A stretch of 41,907 nucleotides of DNA from Gloeomargaritaceae cyanobacterium C42_A2020_066 (GCA_015272465.1 JACYLR010000113.1:1-41907); one strand, 5' to 3'. Shown: positions 9,501 to 17,332, numbered from the stretch's first letter. Translations and numbers: made by a program. Notes: generated by a model from the sequence alone, not told the origin.

Positions 9501-10523
9501 CTCGCTCTCGAAAAAGGGAATCTGGCCCTGGAGATGAGCAGTGACCTGAAGCCGCACCGTCTCCCGATCCTGGGGATGCATCCGCTCAAACCAGCAATCG
9601 GGATCAACGGGGGTTTGACAGGGATCGAGGCCGATCATGGCCCACCAGCGGGGTGAAAAGTAGAGGGTGTTGGCCTCCAAGTCCCAGTCCCAGAGGCCAT
9701 CGTTGGCACCTTCCACAGCCAGGGTGTAGCGTTCCTGGCTCAGCCGGCCGGCCTCCTCCGCCTGTTTGCGGGCGGTGATGTCGCTCAGGGTGCAGACGAC
9801 ACCTGTCACTTGGCCGCTGGAATCCACCTGGGGTTCAGCCCCCACCAGCAGCCACACCCGATCTCCACTGCTGGCTCGGTAGACCCCCATCACCACGTCG
9901 GTTACCGGCTGGCCGGTGATCAGGGCCAGATGGGCGGGATGCTGGGTAATTGTAAAGGGTGTACTGTCCTCGCCAATCGCATTCCAGGTCAGGTCGCAGT
10001 GGGTCTGGCGCAGCACCTGCCGCCCCGTCCAGCCCAAGAGGTTGAGGGCTACGGGGTTGATCAGCCGTAATTCCAACTGCGGCCCCAACACCAACACGCC
10101 CACCTGCAAATCGTGGAGGAGGATCTCCCAGTCCTGGGGAGCGGCCGGCCGCTGGGGTGGCCCCCAGTTCAAGCCCTGGAGGGCCTGGGGTAGCTGCTCA
10201 AGCTGGGTCACTGCCAAGTAGGTACTGGCCCCCGCCCGCAGACATTGGTTGGCGGCAGCAGCCCTGTCCTCGCTACCAATTGCCACCACCGGCAGTTGAG
10301 GCTGGTGATACTGTACCTGGCGAATTAGCGTCGGCAACGCGTCGGCCGGCCCACAGAGGAGCACTGCGTTTAGGGTGGCATCCACCCCAAGGCCATTCAT
10401 TTCCATCGGCCGGCCGGCCCAGCCCGCTTGCTGGAGGTGCCGATGCAGGTCAGGCAGTGGTGTGACCGGGGGATCCACCGTCAGAATGCCGGCCACCGGG
10501 AAGGAACTGGCGGAACCACCCAT
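6531..10523 (-). CDS. Large hybrid sensor histidine kinase (PAS x3, GAF, HisKA, HATPase, REC, HPt)
   Basis: About 1330 residues from the ATG at 10521-10523 (the track ORF starts 17 codons earlier). Domain order: a receiver-like N-terminus with little motif conservation (about 45-120); three PAS domains (about 130-515), the last two followed by TDITARK PAC ends; a GAF domain (about 530-690); HisKA with SHEIRTPMNGILG as the phospho-His box (about 735-795); HATPase with N, G1 and G2 boxes (NLIGNAIKFS, DTGIG, GGTGLGLAI); a degenerate receiver (about 965-1070); a full receiver with LLAEDNPTNRK and LMDCQMPILDGY; and a C-terminal HPt (AHQVKGASANVGA). No transmembrane helix is seen, so a cytoplasmic sensor with an internal phosphorelay. 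The signal is unknown and no separate regulator gene adjoins it. Confidence 0.93.
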   Translation of the reverse strand: MGGSASSFPVAGILTVDPPVTPLPDLHRHLQQAGWAGRPMEMNGLGVDATLNAVLLCGPADALPTLIRQVQYHQPQLPVVAIGSEDRAAAANQCLRAGASTYLAVTQLEQLPQALQGLNWGPPQRPAAPQDWEILLHDLQVGVLVLGPQLELRLINPVALNLLGWTGRQVLRQTHCDLTWNAIGEDSTPFTITQHPAHLALITGQPVTDVVMGVYRASSGDRVWLLVGAEPQVDSSGQVTGVVCTLSDITARKQAEEAGRLSQERYTLAVEGANDGLWDWDLEANTLYFSPRWWAMIGLDPCQTPVDPDCWFERMHPQDRETVRLQVTAHLQGQIPFFESEYRLAHADGTWRWMLCRGLAVCDGDGQAYRMAGSQTDITARKQAEATLQASEAKFRALVELTSDIVWDWNPAGRFTYVSPGCRLLLGYRPADIEGQTLAGLMKTQAGDDLNSQFQTYLDGRIPFTRLETVLYHRDGRPVFVEVSGTPIFDSQGTYLGFRGLLTDITARKEAEHQLQQALQRALLLKNITEQIRQSLESQEIFETAAYQLGKALGVSRCVIHRYDPGPPPRLPWVAEYCEGGCSQSVLHYTIPVTGNPHVQFVLAHNQAVVTSDTCQEPLLNPVIHIYAALNVKAMMAIRTSYQGETNGVIGLHQTSRRDWTPAEVSLLEEVAAQVGIALAQAHLLEQERFQRQQLAEQNQALEEARQAAERANQAKSLFLANVSHEIRTPMNGILGMAGLLQETTLTPEQRDFVDTLITSGEALLGLINEILDLSKLEAGQMVLAPEAFDLLLCLEDVLDLLAPSAHSKGLALSLDYPPEVPLWVRGDRGRLRQVLTNLIGNAIKFSPTGEVQVSVQVEAMRPAGPVLRFRVQDTGIGIAVADQRRLFQPFSQVDASAARRYGGTGLGLAICRQLVTLMDGYIGVESTPGQGSCFWFTLPLESSSAAPPPTLAWVGRRLLVLEPHASSGRMVLNLLTRLQVRGDWVPTVEEARVRLAAGRYDALLVALPQGQVLLTDSLPLPAVGLLTHPLSTDACPSCAAAVLKPLRRDRLQDVLQRLWQAPSLASSERLPPESPPTPRPLRILLAEDNPTNRKVALGQLRSLGYDAALATDGEEVLAYLAAQDIDLILMDCQMPILDGYATTQRIRELEATPPGRPRRPVIIALTANAMSHDRDRCLAVGMDDYLSKPLNRNQLATVLARWETYLETPMSSSLPLNFEHLEATLGLDPEFLAELLEVYQVDMEARLQALETALHSENWARLAQEAHQVKGASANVGADQVFAVARDLETLARTNPSRATCTPLVETLQRAIQEVFTCIAQLPAGRFPG

Positions 10524-10614
10524 AACCCTTGAGCTTGTGGCGTCAGGGGCGCGACAACACCTTGCCTCCGACACACGGGAATGACACTACTATACCTGAC
10601 CGCCCCCGGATAAG

Positions 10615-12147
10615 ATGGAGGCCATTGCTCCCGAGGCAGCCGTGCTGGAAGTTGACGTACATCACCACCTGCGCGACCTGTTGCGCCGTGGCCTGCTGCC
10701 CCCTTGGCCCCACCACCTCACCCTGGCCCGGCTGGTGATGCGCGCCCTGCGAACTGGACAAGGTGCCCTGATCCAGGTGGAAGGTCACGGCTGGCACCAG
10801 GGTCACTACCGCCTCGCCTACCTGGCGGCGGCCCTCCTCTGGCCTGGCCCCGTGGTGATTGTGGCGCCGCCGGCCGGCCGTCAAATCCTGCTGCACCGAG
10901 ACTTGCCCCGGCTGCAAGCGGTCTTTCCAGTCACCAAGCCCATCTACTGCTGGGAGCAAGGGTTGCGGCCGGCCGGAGATGGAATCGTGTGTGTCTCTCC
11001 CCAGGACTGGCTCCAAGACGCCCAAGCTGACTCACCCCAATTGGCCGGCCGGCCGGTGATTATCGAAGGGGCTGATGACTTGGAAACCTGGCTCCAGGAT
11101 ACCCTCACCGTTACCCTCCACCCCCAGGACTGGGATGCCCTGGTGTGGGCCGTGCCCGACCATGCTGAAAGCATTCGCCACGTCCAGCTTGGCCTTGAAC
11201 AGGCTCTGCTGTCCCACCCCCCCAACCCCCTAGAAGCCTGGCAACTGGCGGAGCACGAGGCTACTCTCCTCCAGCATCTGCGGGGCCTTGGGCCGGCCGG
11301 TTCTCCCTGGGCTGCCCTGGAGGCCCGCCTGGTAGACCCTGATGTGTGTCTGTGGGCTACCCTAGAGCGCCGCACCGGGGCCATGACGCTGCGGGCCACC
11401 CCCCTTGACCTCGCAGCCCACTGGGCACCCCGGTGGCCGGGCCAACCCCTCGTGCTGCTGGGGGAAGCCTTGGGGCTGGAGCGCGACCCGAACCACCTCC
11501 GCCAACGCTTGGGCTTGCCCCCCCTCACCCCGGTTCGCTTTGCCGCCGCCACCCCCATTGATGGTCTGCACCTCTACCTGCCCGACACGGTGCCCTCCCC
11601 TAACACCCCCCAGTTTGGTGCTGCCCTGCGCCAAGAGCTTTACCGCCTACTCAGCCTGTCCTGGACAGGTCCCGTCGTGCTTCTTGTCAGCGACCGGCCC
11701 CTCCAGGGCCAACTAGCGGCCAGTCTCGCGGCGGAATTTGGATCGCGGGTGCAGCGGGAAAAAACCTGTCTGGAAGAAAACACCATCCTGGTAAGTAGTT
11801 GGGCATTTTGGCTGGCCCACCATCCAGTCTTGACCCATCCAGCCCTCTTGGTGATCCCGACTCTGCCGCTGCCCACCCTGGAGGACCCTGGTGTCGCTGC
11901 TCAGGTGGTGCGCCTGAAGCGCCTGCGCCGAGATTGGTTCCATCAATTGCTGCTGCCCGTCGCCCTGCAAACCCTGCAACGGGCGGTCAGTCCCCTCCGC
12001 CCGCACCAAGGCTGGGTGGCTCTCCTCGACCGTCGGGTGCTCCACCGCAGCTACGGTACCCAAGTGCTAGCAACCCTTGAACCCCTGATTACGACCCACC
12101 GCCAGTTGCCCCAGGAGGAGATGTGGGATTCCCATGCCTTGTCCTAG
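10615..12147 (+). CDS. DinG-like helicase-related protein lacking a visible Walker A motif
   Basis: 510 residues resembling a cyanobacterial protein annotated as helicase C-terminal-domain or DinG-like. Recognisable stretches are PWPHHLTLARLVMRALR near the N-terminus, VTLHPQDWDALVWAVPDHAESIR in the middle, PNTPQFGAALRQEL and AEFGSRVQREKTCLEENTILV in the C-terminal half, and RRVLHRSYGTQVLATL near the end. Where a helicase Walker A (GxGKT) is expected, the sequence reads YLAAALLWPGPVVIVAP, and no DEAH box is obvious; four-cysteine Fe-S spacing is absent too. So it is probably not an active helicase. Transcribed divergently from the histidine kinase with about 90 bases between the starts. Confidence 0.65.
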   Translation: MEAIAPEAAVLEVDVHHHLRDLLRRGLLPPWPHHLTLARLVMRALRTGQGALIQVEGHGWHQGHYRLAYLAAALLWPGPVVIVAPPAGRQILLHRDLPRLQAVFPVTKPIYCWEQGLRPAGDGIVCVSPQDWLQDAQADSPQLAGRPVIIEGADDLETWLQDTLTVTLHPQDWDALVWAVPDHAESIRHVQLGLEQALLSHPPNPLEAWQLAEHEATLLQHLRGLGPAGSPWAALEARLVDPDVCLWATLERRTGAMTLRATPLDLAAHWAPRWPGQPLVLLGEALGLERDPNHLRQRLGLPPLTPVRFAAATPIDGLHLYLPDTVPSPNTPQFGAALRQELYRLLSLSWTGPVVLLVSDRPLQGQLAASLAAEFGSRVQREKTCLEENTILVSSWAFWLAHHPVLTHPALLVIPTLPLPTLEDPGVAAQVVRLKRLRRDWFHQLLLPVALQTLQRAVSPLRPHQGWVALLDRRVLHRSYGTQVLATLEPLITTHRQLPQEEMWDSHALS

Positions 12148-12274
12148 AAAGGCTCCGGCCCCCCCTGTTACAGTGATGGATGGTAAGGGATGTGGGTCAA
12201 CCAGGAATTGCGGTCCCTCCACCCACCCGGCCGGCCGGGCTTCCCCCAGGCAAGTAGGTGCCCTCCCCCCCACT

Positions 12275-13150
12275 ATGGAAGCCGAAGACCTGCGCCGCCG
12301 GTATGAAGCCGGGCAACGTGACTTTGCTCGCACAGACCTGAGTGAGGTGGTGTTCATTCAGGGTGATTTGACCGATTGCAATCTGCACGGCAGTGACCTG
12401 ACCCGCGCCAATTTAAGTGGCACCCAACTTGACAACGCCAACCTGACCGTCGCCACGCTCACCGAGGCCCGCCTGATCCAGGCCAAGCTGCGGGGGGCCT
12501 GTCTGCGGGGGGCCTGTCTGACGGGTGCAGATTTGAGTTGGGCAGACCTGCATCGGGGGGATTTGCAGGGTGCGGATTTGGAACGGGCCAACCTCAGTCA
12601 AGCCACCCTGGTGGGGGCCAACTTTAGTCGGGCTAACCTGCAAGGGGCCAATTTACGCAACACGAACCTGGCGGGGGCGGATCTTCGCCAGACCATCCTA
12701 GGGCGGGCCGTTCTGCGGGGTAGTATCCTCTCGGAAGCCGTCTTCCACCGCGCCCTGATGACGGCTGCTACCCTCAGCAGTGCCCAGATGGCCGATGCTA
12801 TTCTCACCCGTGCCACCCTGACTCGCGCCATCCTCACCCGCGCTGACCTGCGGGGCGTCAGTCCGTCGCAGAATGCTCTGCGTACGGTGACTTGGGATCA
12901 GCCGCGGGCCATTCTGGTGGGGGCCTATCTGGAGGGGGCAGATTTGAGCGGCGCCAACCTCAGCCAGGCGGATTTGAGTGGGGCGGATTTGAGTGGGGCG
13001 GATTTGAGCGGCGCTAACCTCAGCCAGGCCGACTTGAGTGGGGCGGATTTGAGCGGCGCCAATCTCAGCCAGGCGGATCTGCGGCGGGCGATCATGGCCT
13101 CCACAGACTTAAGTGGGGCTCGGATGCCGGATGGCTCGATACGCACCTGA
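12275..13150 (+). CDS. Pentapeptide-repeat protein
   Basis: 291 residues. The track ORF begins at 12134, but protein-like sequence starts at MEAEDLRRRYEAGQRDF, so the ATG at 12275 is used. Nearly the whole protein is A(D/N)LxX pentapeptide repeats (for example GADLSWADLHRGDLQGADL), forming a predicted right-handed quadrilateral beta helix; it is interrupted around residues 190-220 by a less regular segment (SPSQNALRTVTWDQPRA). No signal peptide, so cytoplasmic. Pentapeptide proteins are abundant in cyanobacteria and mostly of unknown function. The 3' part is a tandem DNA repeat. Its end overlaps the ClC gene by 20 bases. Confidence 0.9.
   Translation: MEAEDLRRRYEAGQRDFARTDLSEVVFIQGDLTDCNLHGSDLTRANLSGTQLDNANLTVATLTEARLIQAKLRGACLRGACLTGADLSWADLHRGDLQGADLERANLSQATLVGANFSRANLQGANLRNTNLAGADLRQTILGRAVLRGSILSEAVFHRALMTAATLSSAQMADAILTRATLTRAILTRADLRGVSPSQNALRTVTWDQPRAILVGAYLEGADLSGANLSQADLSGADLSGADLSGANLSQADLSGADLSGANLSQADLRRAIMASTDLSGARMPDGSIRT
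12941..13080 (+). repeat. Near-identical tandem DNA repeat inside the pentapeptide gene
   Basis: The units gatttgagtggggcg and gatttgagcggcgc(c/t)aa, plus cctcagccaggcgga-type units, follow each other with very few differences, encoding ADLSG-ADLSG-ANLSQ cycles. DNA-level similarity is much higher here than in the 5' repeats of the same gene, which points to recent repeat duplication or gene conversion. Confidence 0.75.
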
Positions 13151-14396
13151 TCCCCGCCTGGCCTCCCTGGCGACTGCTCTGGGGGTCGGGGTGATCGTGG
13201 GATGTCTAGGCATCATCCTGCGTCTGAGCCTACGCAGTACCTTGGCCTTGCGCGTCGCGTGGGCCAGCCAGTACCCCCTCCTGTGGATTGTCCTGACGAC
13301 TGTGGCCTGTGGTGTGGCGGTGCGACTGACCCAGACTTGGGCACCGGAAGCGGCGGGGAGTGGTTTCCCGACACTCTCTGCTGCTGTCCATGACGGGAAA
13401 CCCATGCGCTGGCGCCGGGTGTTGCCGGTGACTCTGGGAGGCGCTTGGCTAGCCATCAGTAGTGGTTTGCTCGTCGGCCCTGAGGCTCCCATGGTGCTGG
13501 TGGGGGCAGCCCTGGGCCAGGGGTTGGGGCGGCCGGCCGAGCGGGTGACGCTGATCGCGGCGGGGGCAGGCGCCGGTTTGGCCGCCGTGTTTAGTGCCCC
13601 TTTGGCGGGGATTTTATTTGTCTTTGAGGAACTGGGCTTTGGGTTTACGCCGGCCCTGCTCACCAGCACCTTTACGGCAACTATCACGGCCACCGTGGTC
13701 GTGCAACTGGCGTTGGGCCAGCAACCGGCCTTCCCCACAGGGCCTTGGGGTGCCACGCCATTGATTCAGTTGCCGGTGATCGCACTCCTCGGGGGATGCA
13801 TCGGGATTCTGGGGGTAGGCTGTAACGCTGTTCTATTGGGCGTGTTGACTCAGGTACAACGCTGGCAGGTGCGGCCGGCCGGCCTGCGGGGCATCTTCCT
13901 AGGGGCAGGCATTGGGCTGGTCGCTTGGGGACTGCCCTGGGCCGCCGGGGAGGGTGATCGGATTACGACCCACCTGCTGACCGCGGACTTGCCCCTAGGG
14001 GAGAGTCTTCTGCTAGTGCCCCTGCGGATGGTCTTGATGGCCCTGTCCTACGGTTGTGGGGTGCCGGGAGGTCTCTACGCTCCCCTGCTGGCTCTGGGGG
14101 CCGAGGCCGGCCGGGTCGGCAGTCAACTGCTCAGTCTAGGGGCCTTGCTGCCCACGCCCTCCCCGCAGACTTTAACGGTGATTGGCATGGCAGCCCTATT
14201 TACAGCGGTCAAGCGCGCCCCGGTCATCGGCATCGTCATGGTCATGGAAATTACCGGCAGCTACACCCTGCTGGTGGAACTGGCTCTGGGTAGCCTCTGT
14301 GCCTACCTCACAGCCCATGCCCTCGGCAATCACCCGATGCATGAGAAGATACAGCACCAGGATCGCCACCGCCATCGAGTCGGGACACCCGCCTAA
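13131..14396 (+). CDS. ClC-family chloride channel or antiporter
   Basis: 421 residues from the ATG at 13131, with about 10-12 hydrophobic segments. ClC signatures are present: GSGFPTLSAAV (GSGIP-type anion filter), SSGLLVGPEAPMVLVGAALGQ (equivalent of the G(K/R)EGP motif; the glutamate is kept in GPEAP but the arginine is lost), and the downstream GVPGGLYAPLLALGAEAG (GxFxP-type motif). The gating glutamate argues for proton-coupled antiport, but this cannot be settled by eye. No CBS domains follow, as in short bacterial ClCs. The start codon lies inside the pentapeptide gene, so the two are translationally coupled or at least co-transcribed. Confidence 0.88.
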   Translation: MARYAPDPRLASLATALGVGVIVGCLGIILRLSLRSTLALRVAWASQYPLLWIVLTTVACGVAVRLTQTWAPEAAGSGFPTLSAAVHDGKPMRWRRVLPVTLGGAWLAISSGLLVGPEAPMVLVGAALGQGLGRPAERVTLIAAGAGAGLAAVFSAPLAGILFVFEELGFGFTPALLTSTFTATITATVVVQLALGQQPAFPTGPWGATPLIQLPVIALLGGCIGILGVGCNAVLLGVLTQVQRWQVRPAGLRGIFLGAGIGLVAWGLPWAAGEGDRITTHLLTADLPLGESLLLVPLRMVLMALSYGCGVPGGLYAPLLALGAEAGRVGSQLLSLGALLPTPSPQTLTVIGMAALFTAVKRAPVIGIVMVMEITGSYTLLVELALGSLCAYLTAHALGNHPMHEKIQHQDRHRHRVGTPA

Positions 14397-14409
14397 GTCG
14401 GTCTCGTAC

Positions 14410-15120
14410 CTAGTCTCCTGGGGGCGGGGCTCCCTCGGAACCTTGCCACCGCCGCCACAAATCCGGTCGGCGGGCTTGGGTTCGAATCCGTTGCTGGTGA
14501 GCGCGCCACTGGGCAATCGCCTCGTGATTCCCAGACAGTAAGACCTCCGGCACCCGCCATCCCCGAAACTCGGCCGGCCGGGTGTACTGGGGATACTCCA
14601 ACAGGCCCTGACTGAAACTCTCCGCCTCCAGAGAGGCCGGTTTGCCCACCGTACCCGGTACAAGGCGCAGCACCCCATTCAGGATGGCTAGGGCCGGAAT
14701 CTCGCCCCCCGTCAGCACAAAATCCCCCAGGGACACCTCATCCGTAGCGAGATGGCGGATGCGTTCATCGAAACCCTCGTAATGGCCACAGATCAGAACA
14801 ACCTGGGCTAGCCGAGACCAAGTGTGCAGCAGGTTTTGCGTCAGCGGCTGGCCTTGGGGTGTCATCAGGATTACGGCCCGCGGTTCCAGTGCTGGCAGGG
14901 ACTCTACGGCTGCAAACATCGGTTCGGGTTTCAGCACCATCCCGACGCCCCCGCCGTAGGGTTCATCATCCACCCGGTGATGCTTGTCTAGGGCAAACTC
15001 CCGTGGATTGGTGAGATGCACCGTCGCCAAACCCCGTCCCAAGGCCCTGCCCACCAGGCCGGCCGCCAAAGGGGAGGCAAAGAACTCTGGAAACAGCGTG
15101 ACAATATCAAACCGCATCAT
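14410..15120 (-). CDS. trmD: tRNA (guanine37-N1)-methyltransferase TrmD
   Basis: 236 residues, the usual TrmD length. It starts MMRFDIVTLFPEFF, contains the substrate segment HHRVDDEPYGGGVGMVLKPEP, and the trefoil-knot SAM site VLICGHYEGFDERI ... SLGDFVLTGGEIPAL. The enzyme methylates N1 of G37 next to the anticodon of tRNAs reading CNN codons and prevents +1 frameshifting. In many bacteria trmD sits with rpsP, rimM and rplS; none of these is seen here. It converges with the ClC gene (14 bases between stops). Confidence 0.96.
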   Translation of the reverse strand: MMRFDIVTLFPEFFASPLAAGLVGRALGRGLATVHLTNPREFALDKHHRVDDEPYGGGVGMVLKPEPMFAAVESLPALEPRAVILMTPQGQPLTQNLLHTWSRLAQVVLICGHYEGFDERIRHLATDEVSLGDFVLTGGEIPALAILNGVLRLVPGTVGKPASLEAESFSQGLLEYPQYTRPAEFRGWRVPEVLLSGNHEAIAQWRAHQQRIRTQARRPDLWRRWQGSEGAPPPGD

Positions 15121-15198
15121 CCCGCATCTCCCAAAAGAAGGTCTTGGCCGGCCTAAAATTGGGTAGCCTTCAGTCCACTCGGCCTGTCAGGAGCGCGG

Positions 15199-15540
15199 AT
15201 GAGTACTGGTTGGGAACCCGATTGGGACGCGTTCTGGCAGGCGGCAGCCCAAACCGCCGAACAGGTTCTGGTTGAGCTAGAGGCTCGAGTAGACGAGGCA
15301 TTGCAGTCCTGGGAAGAGCCGCTCCTCGACCTCTTGATCTGGCTAGACGGCACCACTGAAGCCGTGACCCAACCCCTGCACCAAACGTTGGACCCAATCC
15401 TGGAGGAGCGGCCGGCCTGCGTAGGGTGCCGCAACTACCATGGGCAGATTTACGGCGACACCCTGCTGGTCTGTGCCATGCACCCCTACGGCTGGTCAGA
15501 AGGGGAGTGCCCCGACTGGGAGTCAGCCTGGACGAACTAA
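15199..15540 (+). CDS. Conserved cyanobacterial protein with CVGCRNYHG and CPDW motifs
   Basis: 113 residues, with AGGAG ahead of the ATG. The N-terminal half is acidic and helical; the C-terminal third carries CVGCRNYHGQIYGDTLLVCAM and ECPDW. Four cysteines in CxxC ... C ... C arrangement suggest a zinc or metal site. I remember this Cys-rich tail as widespread in cyanobacterial hypothetical proteins, but no function is known to me. A GGCCGGCC copy precedes the CxxC coding segment. No membrane segments, so soluble. Confidence 0.75.
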   Translation: MSTGWEPDWDAFWQAAAQTAEQVLVELEARVDEALQSWEEPLLDLLIWLDGTTEAVTQPLHQTLDPILEERPACVGCRNYHGQIYGDTLLVCAMHPYGWSEGECPDWESAWTN

Positions 15541-15561
15541 AGCCCCCCCGGCCTTACGAGC

Positions 15562-15684
15562 CTAGGCTTTGCGATTCATTTGCTGGAGTTGAGCTAGCGC
15601 TGCCGCCGCAATGTTAAACGCCGCCCAAGCGGCCGCAGCTATCACCGGCCCCAGCACCACAACCACTCGCCAATCGAGATCCAT
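15562..15684 (-). CDS. psbY: Photosystem II protein Y (PsbY)
   Basis: A 40-residue gene below the ORF-track cut-off. The protein is [20 protein letters not shown] continuing [20 protein letters not shown], matching cyanobacterial PsbY (MDWRV start, one helix with AA(T/S)WAxxNI, QLQ after the helix, basic end). PsbY is a single-pass, non-essential photosystem II subunit at the cytochrome b559 periphery. The ATG follows AGGGAAG by about 10 bases. It converges on the 15199-15540 gene with 21 bases between stops. Confidence 0.9.
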   Translation of the reverse strand: MDLDWRVVVVLGPVIAAAAWAAFNIAAAALAQLQQMNRKA

Positions 15685-16108
15685 AGCGATTCTTCCCTGA
15701 AGCGTGACATTCCTAGTCTACCGGTAGGACGGACACCTTCCTAGGCCGCAGTCGAGAGAGGTCGCCCTAAATCAGGCAAACTCGGTGATCTACCATTGCG
15801 ACACAACTCAGCAACGCTTTCCCTAGGCACTCCGATGGCTGTAAGCGTCATGCCTGTTTCACCCCCACTGGGTTGACTACATGTTCAGCTTGGCTGCTGA
15901 CAACGCTTCATGCTGCGGGTTGCCAACCCTCCTCTCCCTTTTTCCGTCAAACCCTGAAAGTGCCCTATTGGATCGAGGGCATTAGACGCGTATGGATGCA
16001 CATCACCCCCTGCCCTCGCGGACGTGTGGCAGCGGACTATGGGATTCAGGTGATGGGTGTTTCAGGGGCCTGACGATGACTGACAGTGCCCACGGTGCCT
16101 TATTGGGC
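15685..16108. other. Intergenic region between psbY and merR
   Basis: About 420 bases with no gene I can support. It should carry the psbY promoter on the minus strand and, at its right end, leads into the merR promoter. The track ORF 15873-16073 (66 aa) has mixed composition, no ribosome binding site and no family resemblance. No tRNA or structured-RNA signature was recognised. Confidence 0.5.
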
Positions 16109-16139
16109 TTGACTCTCTAGCTGACAGGAGCCTTTAGGG
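16109..16139 (+). promoter_or_regulatory. MerR-type promoter with 19-bp spacer
   Basis: TTGACT and TTAGGG are separated by exactly 19 bases (CTCTAGCTGACAGGAGCCT), the overlong spacing that MerR-family activators correct by DNA distortion. The spacer contains an imperfect dyad (CTCTCTAG / CAGGAG), similar in style to the CTCTCCAG-CTGGAG operators of cyanobacterial metal-sensing MerR proteins. It lies 28 bases before the merR start, so autoregulation is the simplest reading. Confidence 0.7.
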
Positions 16140-16166
16140 TGAAAACGAGTAGCCTGCGAGGAAACC

Positions 16167-16580
16167 ATGTCCAACGCCCCTCCGACCCTCCTCAAAATTG
16201 GTGACGTGGCCAATCAAAGTGGTGTGCCGATCAAGACGATCCGTTACTACGAGGAACTGGGGCTGCTCAAGGCCACTGCCCGTACCGAAGGCCATTTTCG
16301 CCTGTTCCATCCCAGCACCACCCAGCGCTTAGCGTTTATTAAGCGCCTGCAAAGTTTGGGTCTAAGTCTCCAAGAGATTGGGGACTGTCTGCAAATCTAT
16401 GACCACGGCCATCTACCCTGTGCGGATATTGAAGCCAAGCTGAGCCGCCACGTCCTAGAAATTGACCGCCAGATTGCTGAACTACAACAGTTACGCCGGG
16501 AGTTGACCGACATCCTAGATCGATGGTCGCCTACCCCAGCAATCCAGCCGGGTGCGATCTGTCCGAACCTGCGTGTCTAG
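16167..16580 (+). CDS. MerR-family transcriptional regulator
   Basis: 137 residues. The N-terminal winged helix is clear (LLKIGDVANQSGVPIKTIRYYEELGLL, about 8-35, then R..HFRLFHP wing), followed by the dimerisation helix ending with QIAELQQLRRELTDIL. Cysteines are at about 74, 85 and 132 (HGHLPC and AICPNL); the last two are where metal-sensing MerR proteins (ZntR, CueR, CoaR-like) bind metal. This supports metal or thiol sensing, with the ion unknown. The promoter immediately upstream has MerR architecture. The next gene downstream in the same direction encodes a double-DUF305 lipoprotein, the probable target. Confidence 0.9.
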   Translation: MSNAPPTLLKIGDVANQSGVPIKTIRYYEELGLLKATARTEGHFRLFHPSTTQRLAFIKRLQSLGLSLQEIGDCLQIYDHGHLPCADIEAKLSRHVLEIDRQIAELQQLRRELTDILDRWSPTPAIQPGAICPNLRV

Positions 16581-16672
16581 TGAGTGACTAGCCTCACTCA
16601 GCCGGCCAAATCTGGCTTCATATACCCACCTGCCGCGTTGAATTCAGCCGTCTAATTCACTGGTAATAATCC

Positions 16673-17332
16673 ATGCTAAAGCGATTTGTTTTGCGTCCGT
16701 TAGTGCCCTTTGCCCTCTGGATGCTTCCGGTTTTAGGGTTGGGGGGCTGCGCGAATCTGCTGCCCTCACGTACCTCAACCCCGCCCACAGCCCTTGCCAC
16801 CCTCCCCTCCGCCGCCCATATCCACACTATGGATTTGGGGCCGGCCGGCCGGGAGTACGACCTGCGGTTTTTGGATGCGATGGTGCCCCACCATGAAGGC
16901 GCGGTGGTGATGGCTGAGGATGCTCTGCAAAAAACGCAGCGCGCAGAAGTGCGGCAACTGGCTCAGGCGATTGTACGTGCCCAGGCTGAGGAAATAGCTC
17001 AAATGAAGCGTTGGCGAGCCGCCTGGTATCCCCAAGCTCCTGCGAATCTAGTGGCCTGGCATGGGGCAACGGGCCACAGTATGCCCATGTCGGACGAGCA
17101 GATACAGGCGATGCGTATGGACGAGGATCTGGGGCCGGCCGATGCCACCTACGATCCGCGGTTTCTGGATGGGATGATTCTGCATCATGAAGCTGCGGTG
17201 GTCATGGCCAAAGATGTGCTGCAAAAGTCCCAGCGTCCCGAAGTCCGGCAACTTGCCCAAGCCATCTTGGCGTCCCAGACGGCAGAAGTGAACCAAATGA
17301 AGGCTTGGCGACAGCAGTGGTATGGCCAGTAG
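16673..17332 (+). CDS. Lipoprotein with two DUF305 domains
   Basis: 219 residues. The signal peptide ends in the lipobox LGGC (Cys near residue 26), so a lipid-anchored envelope protein. Two DUF305 repeats follow: YDLRFLDAMVPHHEGAVVMAEDAL...MKRWRAAWYP (about 62-122) and YDPRFLDGMILHHEAAVVMAKDVL...MKAWRQQWYG (about 160-218). Each keeps the paired histidines and Met-rich helix (QMK) of this ferritin-like-fold family, which is often found near metal-resistance genes. The two copies are very similar, indicating an internal duplication. A GGCCGGCC copy sits at the same place (LGPA) in both halves. Placement behind merR suggests metal-dependent expression. Confidence 0.85.
   Translation: MLKRFVLRPLVPFALWMLPVLGLGGCANLLPSRTSTPPTALATLPSAAHIHTMDLGPAGREYDLRFLDAMVPHHEGAVVMAEDALQKTQRAEVRQLAQAIVRAQAEEIAQMKRWRAAWYPQAPANLVAWHGATGHSMPMSDEQIQAMRMDEDLGPADATYDPRFLDGMILHHEAAVVMAKDVLQKSQRPEVRQLAQAILASQTAEVNQMKAWRQQWYGQ

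Noticed and set aside
12925-13146. 73-aa minus-strand ORF with LKSAPLKSA repeats
   Set aside because: Mirror of the pentapeptide DNA repeats; no ribosome binding site.
14479-14489. GGTTCGAATCC, identical to a tRNA T-loop
   Set aside because: It lies within the trmD coding sequence, and no matching acceptor, D or anticodon arms are present around it.
15873-16073. 66-aa plus-strand ORF between psbY and merR
   Set aside because: No ribosome binding site and no protein-like pattern.
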